A DNA stretch of 64,000 nt from Prochilodus magdalenae (lineage: Eukaryota > Chordata > Actinopteri > Characiformes > Prochilodontidae), in contig JAMWET010001646.1 of assembly GCA_024036415.1 (NCBI GenBank), positions 476,501-540,500 on the forward strand. Direction: 5' to 3'. The notes beneath the pieces were generated by a model that saw only the letters and a list, made by a program, of their open reading frames with translations, did no database searches and was not told the origin of the DNA. The position numbers were made by a program, and so were the translations under genes. Below are positions 1 through 9,530 of this stretch, piece after piece (within the stretch, counting starts at the first letter, position 1; each line of letters starts with the position of its first letter).

Positions 1-453
1 CATTGCTGGATTGTTGTAGGCATGTTTATGGGCAGAGATCTCCTTGAGTAAGTAGGAGCATTCAAACATAAAAGTGAATACAACCTCCTTACAGTTAGAT
101 TCAGAATTACTGCTAAGGAGACAGCCGTAGTCTGATAAATGTTATTTTTATTTTACTGTATAACCCAACAGTGCTTAATTTTTAGCAAAGTTTGGGAGGC
201 ATATGTGGAGGACAACTTGTTCAACTTTTGGTGCTGGAGAGGAGTGAAATCAAAGGTACAGCCTCCATCCCCATGTAGTCTGAGCTCATTTAATGGCTGG
301 AGTAACACAAGCTAATCAAGCTAGTCAGTGAGATGCTAATACAAGCTAATAGAACTGTTTCCTCTCATCAGATGTAGTATACATGCATGTGATTCTTCAC
401 ACATAATATACACTTACAACATAGACTTGAAATCTTCAGCTGGAGTTAACAAT
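1..453. other. AT-rich unique sequence, no gene
   Basis: No open frame, recognised repeat or RNA gene is visible. Around 300-350 the words 'aagctaat' and 'gctaat' recur loosely, too irregularly to call a tandem repeat. Confidence 0.5.
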
Positions 454-680
454 ACATTTACATTTTACGGTATTTAGCTGACGCTCTTATCCAGAGCGAC
501 TTACAAGGTTAATCATATTACAGGTAGGCCAATGTAGTGTTAGGAGTCTTGCCCAAGGACTCTTGTGGTTGGTGTAGCACAGCATAGTCACTCAGCCCGG
601 GATTTGAACCCTAGTCTCCCATGTGTGGTGGTGGCTACTTGGCGGGTAGTGGTGTTATCCGCTGAGCTACACCAACCACT
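454..680 (-). repeat. tRNA-derived SINE with LINE2-like tail, copy 1
   Basis: Read on the minus strand, this starts like a tRNA gene. An A-box-like TAGCTCAGCGG lies at 659-669 (complement) and a B-box-like GGTTCAAATCC at 600-610 (complement). A body and a tail that reads GTAAGTCGCTCTGGATAAGA and then ends in AAATGTAAATG follow. That tail type is shared with fish LINE2 elements, which supply the reverse transcription machinery for such SINEs. The tRNA part is unusual: GGTTGGTGTAGC at its 5' end is matched by an inverted copy about 90 nt downstream, a longer terminal pairing than a normal 7-bp acceptor stem. The element looks full length. A diverged second copy is at about 22.76-22.96 kb in the same orientation. 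Family name not assigned. Confidence 0.8.
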
Positions 681-2210
681 ACACTTCCTTTATCCTATAT
701 TCATAATGCATTCTAAATAAACTACAATGAAGGTTATATACCTCATAATGCCGGCTGTATAATAAGTTGTATAATTACTTGCATAACACTTTATCACTTA
801 ATGCACCATGGCATCTGTTCAAAAGAATACTGTAAGCATGCATGTTTTAAAACATTAGCAAGCTTATCAAGCCTATCAAAAACAAGCTTATCTTAAAATA
901 TTCTTGAATTTGGCTCTCTTCACTCTTCACAGCTTTTACATCATTTAAGACATCCTAATGGGAGCATTATAACATTAGGATTACTAAAATGTTTAAAAGA
1001 TGTAACAGACGTAATAGACTTGTATAAAACTCTATTAGGTGACATGGGGCATTACATCATTAGTGTACAGTGTTCTTCCAGGCAGGCTCTTTAAGGAAAG
1101 TCTTGCTTCATAAGCATATTGCACATGTCATATAACTACCCTATACAAGACTATGCTGAAATGATGAGCTGTTATGTATGTTTTATAATGCCTCATACAT
1201 GCATTTACAGTGTTTTATAAATGCAGGATTCACAGGAACTGTTACTGAGTTACCTTATATCCAGGTGCTTGTTGCCAGTCAGAGCATGTTGACCAGAGCA
1301 TCATTACCCCAGTAATTGTATTGGTTTAAACATTTCACACTAAGTTTGTTTCTACCTTAACTAGTCAACATTCCCACCCACATTTTCACCCAAATGTATT
1401 TACATGGTCTCTATGATACTGCTGTTGATGCTACCTTTGTGATGTTCTTCTTTAAGGTGAAATCTGTATTTCGTCCATGCTAACCCAATGGAGCTGTGCA
1501 CACACTGACAGCGTGCCAAGTGAAGGCTCTCCGCGAGCTGTCCTTATAGATCTTTAGAGTTGGAGTGTACAGCTCTGAATGTGAGCTGACAGCACGATTA
1601 GTTTCTCCTCCATCCTGTTCAACATTGACTCAGCCTGCTGAAGTCAAGTCCCAGACTGTCTCCTATTGGGTGAAGCATGGTTATGTTACAGTACGTTCTA
1701 TCAACAGTGGTGTACTCTGGTGAACTTTTCCAAGTTTTGCGCATTGGTACGCATTGGTGTCTGTGGTCCTTCAACAAACTGCCAAATGAAACCAATGAGA
1801 CATCTTTGCAGAGCGGCCTGGAAGAAATATAGCTGGTTTCCTAATGAACCTTTCATGCAACAGCTCTTTGAAAAAGCATTTGCGGTAATGAGATTTGTAT
1901 ATGTAAACAATAAAATGTGATGGAACGATATGTATGATCGCAAGGATTTATTCAATTCCATAAGCAGCATGTCTGATTTAACTTAATTAAAGACTGATTT
2001 AGCCAAACCAGATGTTCGACGATATCTAAAAATAATTTGGGGTTCCTCACAAACGGGATTCTATTATTTGCTACAGATTTGAAAAATCATATGAAAATAC
2101 TGTCATTTGATTTGACACTAATTTAAAGAGCATCCATTAGAATCACTGTGTAAACAAAAAGTCAGTGTGTTGGTGTTTAGACACTAGCAAGTTAGTTGCA
2201 GTGGAGGCTA
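681..2210. other. Non-coding stretch, no recognised feature
   Basis: Mostly AT-rich, with overlapping 84- and 89-codon frames on opposite strands near 1.67-1.97 kb that resemble no protein I know. The more GC-balanced part at about 1,470-1,920 contains no repeat I recognise and could be conserved non-coding DNA, but nothing specific supports that. Confidence 0.45.
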
Positions 2211-2250
2211 GAGAAAGAGAGAGATGGAGAGAGAGAGAAAGAGAGAGTGA
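2211..2250. repeat. GA-rich microsatellite
   Basis: Imperfect GA repeat interrupted by single A and T bases. It produces spurious serine/leucine-rich frames on the minus strand. Confidence 0.85.
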
Positions 2251-2426
2251 GCTGCTGCAGCAGGTAAGGAAAGGATGCGAATGATAGCAGCAAAGGCCGC
2301 GCTGTGTCGGCCTGAGTGTGAGATACAGTGACAGCCTCTCACTGCCTGTGTAGTGAAGCCTGCCATGCACTCTGTTTCAGCGCATACCTGAGCTCTCTCT
2401 GCAGCCCTGCAATGCCGGCCAGTTGA

Positions 2427-2431
<5 letters not shown>

Positions 2432-2461
<30 letters not shown>
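2432..2461. repeat. CA dinucleotide microsatellite
   Basis: About 15 uninterrupted AC units. Its minus-strand translation gives the cysteine/valine runs of the overlapping short frames, which are not genes. Confidence 0.95.
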
Positions 2462-2464
<3 letters not shown>

Positions 2465-2800
2465 TACACAGTCATAATGCTTGAAGTGAAAAAAGAGCCG
2501 AGTGGAGAGAAAACTAGCGCATAGTGTATGCGGAGAGGAAAAGTGCAGGCCATTGGAGGCTGTGCCTTTGCCTTTGTCATGCACTGCTGTGTATGAGTGA
2601 TGTGATTGTCCTGACCTTTTTGTGTGCTCAGTGCTGCCAGGCTTATTTATTTCCAGCAGGACTTTTGCTGCAGGATCACACAAGTTTGCTGCGGAAGCAC
2701 TTTATGGAAGGGAGAAAAAAAAAAACAGTCAGGAAATTTTTCGGATATGATTGCTGCGGACAACAGACTCTTTGATGCGAGGAAAGCAGAGGTTAATCCG

Positions 2801-2848
2801 AGTCTCTCTCTCTCATGCTCTCTCTCTCTCTTGCACTCTCTCTCTTCT
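2801..2848. repeat. CT-rich microsatellite
   Basis: CT repeat with two short interruptions (CATG and TTGCA). Confidence 0.9.
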
Positions 2849-3076
2849 GCTGGGCCCTGCATCTTGCTTTCAAAGAAAGATGAACAGTCATTGGCTTCTT
2901 AAATTAACTCTCTTCGCTGCCTCTGAAGAATAGTGATGAACTGCTGCATGACATCAAATGACATCAAAGATGCTTTTAACCATTTAATGTCTACTTCAAC
3001 TCTTTTAGTCAACTCTTCTTCATGAATTCTGTGAATTATTAGTGCTTTTGCCTCATTAATTTAATAGGTAAAGAAG

Positions 3077-3176
3077 ATTCATTCATTCATTTATCTTCTG
3101 CACCACTTATCTTGTGTGGGCAGGGAGCCTATCCCAGTGCTTAATGGGTGGAAGACAGGAAACACCCTGCACAGGT
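3077..3176 (-). mobile_element. LINE 3' end remnant, RTE/Rex3-type
   Basis: The minus strand reads CCCTG...GGGATAGGCTCC...AGATAAGTGG and ends in tandem AATG units (ATTCATTCATTCATTT on the plus strand). This is the widespread fish repeat whose 3' end finishes in four-base repeats. I assign it to the RTE/Rex3 group because Rex3 is known to end in GATG-type repeats; the assignment is from memory. Only about 100 bp remain, as expected for a 5'-truncated LINE. A longer plus-strand piece of the same family is at about 8.3 kb. Confidence 0.6.
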
Positions 3177-4463
3177 TAATAACATCAAAGTTGTAACCAT
3201 TTGAACCTATTAATATGACTCCACGCTGTGGGTCTGATGTGCCCCATGCCATATAAAATGGGCTTTCTAGCCTCTGGCTAATAAAACTCAACTTCTGGAT
3301 CCTAAACATAACCTGAAAAGGAAACTCATCTGATGTCCACGTCTTTTGGGCCATCTGAGACAAGCTTGAGCCCAAAGACCCCAGAGTGCTTTCTGCATAT
3401 AATTAATGTGTGTCTTTCTCCTTGCTTAATAAAGTTTCAAGCTGCATTTTGTGATGCAGTAGCTGATGGTGTGGAATGTTTTAAAGCTGTGTAACATTAA
3501 TATTCTATAAACTTTTCACAGTTATTTTGCCAGTGCTCGAACTTTTTTGAGTGTGTGGCAGGCATTCAATTCAAATTTGTTTATTTTTATATCAAATATT
3601 AAACAGTAATGTCCTTGTTGCCCGTTCAGAAAGAGAATCAGAAAATTATTTTGTATTAAATCCTGTTCTAACTTCTCCAGATATTAAATTTGATACATAA
3701 AAAACATATTATACAATACAAATTTGATTTTAGATTGTACCAAACTAACATACCGATAAAGATATAATTACAAACGTTCTTCACACATCAATCTTTTTTG
3801 CTATTTGGATTTCACTCTGAATTGGCTTGTACGCTTGCTTAGGTAATATCACAGTGTATTCAATAACAAAGGCAGTATTGTGCTTCTATTAAATGACTAT
3901 AAGAAACAGTTACACACAGAAAGACTTCAACTGTACATTTTAATGTGCCCAGTGTGGGTATGCACAGACCATAACTACTGTAGAGGCTAATTTTAACGAG
4001 TTAAAGGTGACATAAGCTATAAATGTATTTGTAATGAGATGTTACTTTACAAGAGTCGCTGAAGATACTTCTGTGAGGGAGATTAAGCAAGGCACTTATA
4101 AAGTCGTCTCTGCTGTAGTTTAATTTGTGTGAAATGGTACATAACTATGTGCTATAGTTACAAATATAAACCTGTCCTGGAAAAGGGTCTAGAGCTGTGA
4201 ATGTGAAGTAAGTGTGAAGGCTGAAGAGGCAGACAGATGTGCACTGCAGCAGGGTCACAGGTGCAGTGCGGTTTTAATGAGCTGGATGAAGCTGTGTGAA
4301 CTAAACATCCTCATTTGTTGCCATCATACTGATGGGTCATTTAGTGACCATTACGCCAGCGCTTTTCCAGCACATTCCATCTCTTTATCAGCTTCTCTTT
4401 AACTCTCCCTGTCTTTCCTTTTCTCTTTCTTTTCTGTTTCAGTCTCTCTCTTAGGGTTGTAGT
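3177..4463. other. Non-coding stretch with a possible repeat tail
   Basis: AT-rich with no credible frame. At about 3,563-3,590 'attcaattcaaatttg' followed by 'tttatttttat' resembles the tail of a common fish dispersed repeat, but too little remains to assign it. Confidence 0.4.
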
Positions 4464-4650
4464 CACACTCCACCACCACATTAGTGTCAGTGCAGGGCTG
4501 AAAATGATCCACCACTCAAGTAATACCTGCTCTGTGGTGGTCCTAAGGGGGTCCAGAACTTTGAAGCACAGGGTAAGAGAGGATTAAAAAAGTATGCAGA
4601 GAAACAGATAAACTACAGTCTGTAACTGTAGAACTACAAAGTGCACCAAC
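4464..4650 (+). repeat. Dispersed repeat family B, copy 1 (truncated)
   Basis: Shares with 30.6-30.86 kb and 41.74-42.47 kb, in the same order, the words 'tgtggtggtcct', 'cagggtaa', 'aagtatgcagagaaa' and, with the 42-kb copy, 'ctgcaac/ctgtaact...agaactaca'. It stops after 'agaactacaaagtgc', just before the Tc1 element at 4,668, and does not resume beyond that element, so the right end was lost. The family is very common in characin and catfish sequence as I remember it. No transposase or RNA-polymerase III boxes are seen, so the class is left open. Confidence 0.7.
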
Positions 4651-4667
4651 ACAAACACACACATGTA

Positions 4668-5199
4668 CAGGGATTGGACAATGAAACTGAAACACCTGGT
4701 TTTAGACCACAATCATTTATTAGTATGGTGTAGGGCCTCCTTTTGCGGCCAATACAGCGTCAGTTCGTCTTGGGAATGACATATACTGCATCCTGCACAG
4801 TGGTCAGAGGGATTTTAAGCCATTCTTCTTGCAGGATAGTGGCCAGGTCACTACGTGATGCTGGTGGAGGTTCGTCCTTCTTGGTGGTATGCTGACATAA
4901 CCCTGGATACCGTGGCTCTTGATACATCACAAAGACTTGCTGTCTTGGTCACAGATGCGCCAGCAAGACGTGCACCAACAGTTTGTCCTCTTTTGAACTC
5001 TGGTATGTCACCCATAATGTTGTGTGCATTGCAGTATTTTGAGCAGAACTGTGCTCTTACCTGCTAACTGAACCTTCACACTCTGCTCTTACTGGTGCAA
5101 TGTGCAATTAATAAAGAGTGGCCACCAGGCTGGTCCAATTTAGCCATGAGACCTCCCACACTAACATGACAGGTGTTTCAGTTTCATTGTCCAACCCCT
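4668..5199 (-). mobile_element. Internally deleted Tc1/mariner transposon
   Basis: Inverted ends are visible. Left reads CAGGGATTGGACAATGAAAC and the right end, on the complement, reads AAGGGGTTGGACAATG then AAACTGAAACACCTG. TA dinucleotides flank both ends, as expected for this superfamily. The transposase would run on the minus strand. What survives is a start region encoding helix-turn-helix-like residues (RGQTVGARLAGAS, then SRATVSRV) and a C-terminal stretch (SDLATILQEEWLKIPLT). The DDE catalytic centre is missing: the sequence jumps between the two parts near 4,870. The element is therefore a non-autonomous deletion derivative, about 530 bp against roughly 1.3 kb for a full Tc1-like element. 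Confidence 0.85.
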
Positions 5200-5204
5200 T
5201 AATA

Positions 5205-5640
5205 TTCCAAGGAGGAAGTGTTGGACTACAAGGCTATTTGGAAGGAAGACAAAGGCCAGCAGGAACAATACAATTTAGACTGATATGGGAAATGTTTATT
5301 AAGCTACACATACAAAAGTAGTGTCTCTCAGTACAGTGTTTTTTTTTGCTAATGCAAGATGACCGACATCTCGGCATAGAGTTGTAGCAGTTCCTAAAGG
5401 TGTCCTGTGATAATCCATCTCATGCAGCATTCTCACACAGTTACTGTAGATTTTGTGGTAGGAAACTCAACAACCCAATGTCGAGACGTCCACTGTCCGA
5501 TACAACACTGAGAGACACTACTTCTGTGTGTAGCTCAGTTAATATTACCCATATCAGTCTAAATTTATCATCATTTATTTTTCGTGGTAACCCTAATCTT
5601 CCTTCCCAATAGCACTGCAAGCCTTCACTTCCTTCTGGAA
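5205..5640. mobile_element. Palindromic (foldback) element, copy 1
   Basis: The two ends are long inverted repeats of about 130 bp. Left contains TTTAGACTGATATGGG and AGTAGTGTCTCTCAGT; the complement of the right end contains the same two words in the same order and spacing. The ends themselves read TTCCAAGGAGGAAGTG and TTCCAGAAGGAAGTG. Between the arms are about 180 bp of unrelated sequence with no coding potential. It begins only five bases after the Tc1 element ends. A single-armed second copy lies near 34.77 kb. Superfamily unknown; no clear target duplication was found. Confidence 0.75.
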
Positions 5641-5837
5641 ACAATCTTGTTGATGATGATTGTATTATGAACTCTACCCACTGTTTTTCTATTTTTCTAT
5701 TCCCTCTCTGTCTTAGCTTTTGTGGATGACTTTGGTGAGCTCTTTAGTTCTCTCCCTGATGGATCTCTCATACTGCAGCTGATTGATGGCTGTGGCCGTG
5801 ACCTGGATGAGGAGCCACAGAGCTGCGGTTATAGGAG
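5641..5837. other. Exon-like block before the polypurine tract
   Basis: A pyrimidine tract ends in TCTTAG at 5,711-5,716, like a 3' splice site, and the following frame reads FVDDFGELFSSLPDGS without stops for about 60 codons into the purine tract. No convincing 5' splice site closes it and I recognise no family, so it is not called as an exon. Confidence 0.2.
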
Positions 5838-6110
5838 GAGGACAGATGAACAAAACAACGAGAGAGAGGGAGATAAAAAAAGAAACAGAGAAAGATATAA
5901 AGTGAGACAGACAAAGAGTTAAACGCGAAAAAGAATAGGGGGAAGGGAAAAGAAGAAAAGAAAGCAAAACAGACAGGGGAACTCAAAAGACAAAAGAGAA
6001 GATACATAAAAGAGAAGATGAAGGGAAAGCGATACAGAGATAGAAACAGAGACATAGAGATAGAGAGGCCTAAGAGAGGACAAAGAGAGAGCGAGGGAGA
6101 GAGATGTAGG
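5838..6110. repeat. Polypurine (GA-rich) tract
   Basis: About 270 nt are almost entirely A and G on the plus strand, made of imperfect GAGA, GACA and AAAGA units rather than a perfect microsatellite. Frames read through it on the minus strand are serine/leucine/phenylalanine-rich artefacts. Confidence 0.85.
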
Positions 6111-6284
6111 CTTTAAGTGTTTCTGCCTCGGCCGCAGGGAGCTGTCTGTCACCCACTTTAAACATATCCACCCGCCGCACCTTAAACCGATCGAGTCGTG
6201 TGTGCTGACCCTCGGCACCTCTCCCTCTGAAGACCGAGAAAGTAATTACAGCAGTCAAAGTTGTAATGGAAAATCTGTGTCGTG

Positions 6285-6303
6285 CACACACACACACACA
6301 CAC
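6285..6303. repeat. Short CA microsatellite
   Basis: About nine CA units. Confidence 0.85.
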
Positions 6304-7197
6304 AGGCTCGCTCTGCTGCAGCCTGAAAGCCATAATCAACCCGGATTTGCTATTAGATACAGTGCATGTGGCACACCTTCGCTATGGATGGCAGGTTAGC
6401 TGCGGCAGCCTTTATAAATATCATTCTTCTGCCTCTTAGGTCTATTTGCCTTGTTTTATTCCAGTAGTGAGCGGATCACACGTCTGGCCGCTCCAAGTCC
6501 ACCCTTTTACTCGCTTCGTGGGTCACAGTGACGAGCGCAGGCTGCGGGAACGGCTTGAAAGAGCACGCTAAAATGCATTAGCCTCTCCACTACTTTGAAG
6601 TGTCTCAGGTTTGACGTGGAGCGCACGCTTGGGTTTCAAAGCAATTGGACTGTGCCACTCACTTGTTGCATGTGTGTGTCTATGTGTGTGTGTGTGTGCC
6701 CACAGGTATTTGTCTATTCGCCCTGTGATGGTGAATGACACAGCTTCCCTGTGCACAACTAAACATTTTCTCTTTGTTTGAGGTTTTTGTTAACATGTAA
6801 CTATAGCTTAACCCTGCTCATGCTATGCACATAACTCAAACACCACTGTATGGTCTTAATGGTGCACTGTAGAAAAACTGGGGGTCTTAATGAAAAAACA
6901 GCCCATAATTTCAATTACTGAAACTGACCAGGAGTGGAGTGACATTCTTCTGAATTTTGTACAGTGACTTGCTCAGCTAACTGAAGGTAAGTTATGTGGA
7001 TAATCCACAAATACTGTATATATATCAATATCAAGTTTTCATATGATGCCAGCATCCAGTCGTCCAATCAAGTGTGTACTCATTTGAATATGTACATGAA
7101 AATAGACAATATGACAATATGGTATATGATATGAATCATTTTTGCAAAGGTTACACTACAGCATGCTTTTCTAAATATACTGTATATATGGTGGATA
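6304..7197. other. Non-coding stretch
   Basis: The first part (to about 6,780) is GC-balanced and contains an interrupted GT run at about 6,671-6,699. The rest is AT-rich with 'atacTGTATATAT' motifs near 7,010 and 7,180. No gene or recognised mobile element. Confidence 0.45.
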
Positions 7198-7790
7198 TTA
7201 AAGGAGCACTTGTGAGATGACACAGCTTGTCAAATTCAAACTCCAAACAACAGGAGGCATCATATCACTATAAATTGTGCAGTCCCTCTCTGCTCCTCAT
7301 TCCAGTTCTTACCCATTTAGTAGATTCATTTCGAGTTCAGCATCAAACTTCATCCCCTTCCTCGCCAAGAGCGATTCCAGCAGTATAAAGCAACACCAAT
7401 GTTAAGTCTATTTATGTCACTTCTTTTGTTAGCTGCTAAACATGGTTTCTTGCCAAGAGTGGGCGGCAGCAGCAATTGCTTGCCATGAGGTTCAGTCATC
7501 ACTGTGTTTCTTTCATTGGCTACCTCTCCTTAAATGATCTAACTGGGAATTAAACCTTCAACAGGGTAATTACAGTACACTGTTGGAGCAGAGCTACTAC
7601 TACTTTATGATCACGCTCATGATTCCACTCAATGCTACAGTGACTCACTAGGTAGAGTTACAAAGTGGTATTATGAGAAAGGATGGTCTTTGGCTAGCTG
7701 GTTAGCATGCTAACCCCAGTAGATACCTATTTAACTGGATTTAGTGCAGTACAATTTGTGAGTTATTGCATGAAAAGCACTGGCCATTAC
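7198..7790. repeat. Dispersed repeat family A, copy 1
   Basis: Begins TTAAAGGAGC...GAGATGACAC...CAAATTCAAACTCCAA, matched at 60,679 by TTAAAGGAGC...AAGATGACGC...AAATTCATACTCCAA. It later contains 'gttcagcatcaaacttcatcc' and 'agcaacaccaatgttaa', matched near 39.18-39.25 kb, and 'ggctagctggttagcatgct', matched at about 60,807-60,826. No coding capacity or terminal inverted repeats are evident. Right boundary approximate. Confidence 0.6.
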
Positions 7791-8304
7791 TGCAATACGA
7801 CAGTCATGTGATGCTCTTTATGTGAACATAAGTCACTATCATTATTCACACTTGCCATGACTTTGAGACCATACTAACAGCTCTCTGTCAGGGAGGCAGT
7901 AACATTAGTGGAGATCTTTTTATCTAAAAGGCTTACTGCCTTTTTCTATGTACATATTGATCTATCAGTGTTTCTGTGATGCCAGTGTGGGCTAAGTTTA
8001 ACATAGAAATGACAAAATGCTGAGTGAACAGTGCTCAGTGTCACAGGCTGCTGGTATGTATTTGCTCCAGACTTGAGATTTAACTCTGTTGTTTAGACTG
8101 AGAGGAGTTCAATCTCCTGAGAGCTGCACCAACAACCAGCGTCTTTGGTTCATTGCATTCCACTAAACTAACACTGTGAGACCCTGTGTTTGACTTAGGA
8201 TTCTGTTAGGAATCATTATTTACACAACCAAAATGGGTAGCCTGATCTGTAGCTTCCATATGCCTGCAAGGCGCAGTAACACCAGTGCCAGTGTCCGTTA
8301 CCCC
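7791..8304. other. Non-coding stretch
   Basis: Nothing recognised between the family A repeat and the LINE fragment. Confidence 0.45.
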
Positions 8305-8548
8305 TGTGTCTGTGTGGGTTTCCTCTGGGTGCTCCAGTTTCCTCCCAGAGTCTAAAGACATGCAGCCAGGTGAACTGGAGATGCTAAACTGCCCCCATAA
8401 GTGTGAATGAATGTGTATGCCGGTGCCTGCCCTATGATAGGCTGCCAGCCTGCCCAGGGTGTTTCCTGCCCTCTGGCCATTAAATACTTGGATAGTCTTC
8501 AACACTGCCCCATGACCCAGAGGGGTACAGTGGGTTAGAAGATAAGAG
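8305..8548 (+). mobile_element. LINE 3' end fragment, RTE/Rex3-type
   Basis: Plus strand reads GGGTTTCCTCTGGGTGCTCC, then CCTCCCAGAGTCTAAAGACA, then 'aaactgcccc', 'cctgcc..atgataggctgcc' and 'cccagggtgtttcctgcc', ending at 'gttagaagataag'. This is the hallmark fish repeat of which 3,077-3,176 (minus strand) is a shorter 3' piece; the two overlap in 'cagggtgtttcctg' and 'agaagataa'. The four-base tail is missing here. A 161-codon minus-strand frame across it is antisense to the repeat and not a gene. Confidence 0.65.
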
Positions 8549-9289
8549 GGACAGAGAGAGAGGTTGATATTTCTGAGCGGTGGTGTTAATGCTGAGTAGG
8601 CCATTTGACACACTTTAAGTGGTGCAAGGGTGCATGCATCAAAACTGACACATTCTCGTCCCCTCCAGACCCCAGTCATGGCCGTGAACATCCAAATTGT
8701 CTCACCACATGTGCTGCCTCAATCAAAGTTAATGAATTTTCAGGGAGATTTGTTGAGCTGGTTCGCCATTACAGGTGCATATAAGAGAGCGCTATCATGT
8801 AACCACTGAGAATACTGCAATTATACTTAGCTATTTTAATTGTTTAGAATTCCCTTTTGGTTTTAGGCTACAAATGACAGCTGAGAAAACCTCCCGCCTA
8901 TTTCGTCTCCATTTGGGCTCATTTTAAAAGTTTCACGTCTATGAGGACTGCTAACAGATTAGCCAGTTACTGTCTACATAATTACAAGCCTACAAACAGA
9001 ACAGGCATCATAAAGTAAGCACCATGGAACAACTATCAGTCTGGGACCATCAGGAAATTGCCTGTTCTGACCCTGACATTTGCTTCCTATACAGACAATG
9101 TGCCTCTGAATGTGTGTGTATGTGTGCAGACACTTGCTTATTCCATCTGTGACAGTAGATGACCCAGGTTCCCTGGCCTATGACACCTTGATCTGCAAAA
9201 CACCGCTCTCATTTCCCGGCATGCATTTCCCCTCAGGCAGGCAGGACCTAGACGAAAACGCAAAGCCGCTACACCTTTTTGTTTATTGT
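8549..9289. other. Non-coding stretch
   Basis: No recognised repeat or frame; composition is balanced and unremarkable. Confidence 0.4.
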
Positions 9290-9530
9290 TTGTCTCTGAT
9301 CTAATTAGTTCTAAAATGTCATGTACATCCCTAACCTACAAGGCCCCAGATATTTGGCTGATTATCATTAGTGATTACAAGCGCATTGATGGCTCTAATT
9401 ATGTATCTGAAGGTTTGAGAATAATTGCAAGCTCATTTACAGTTGCTGTCGTTGATTACAGTCATATTATTACCACGAGAGAGCGAGTAGCATCGATAGA
9501 GTAATTACCACTGTCATCCGTCATCTCTTG
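9290..9530. promoter_or_regulatory. Candidate conserved non-coding block
   Basis: Repeat-free sequence with many homeodomain-type cores: 'gattatcattagtgattaca', 'ctaattatg', 'gttgattacag' and 'gtaattacca'. Such clustering is typical of vertebrate developmental enhancers, but conservation cannot be seen from one genome. Inference only. Confidence 0.25.

Noticed and set aside
659..680. tRNA gene on the minus strand
   Set aside because: A and B boxes are present but the unit continues into a SINE body and tail and has a diverged copy at 22.8 kb; it is a SINE head, not a tRNA gene.
8206..8691. 161-codon minus-strand frame
   Set aside because: It runs antisense through the RTE/Rex3-type LINE 3' fragment; no protein similarity recognised.
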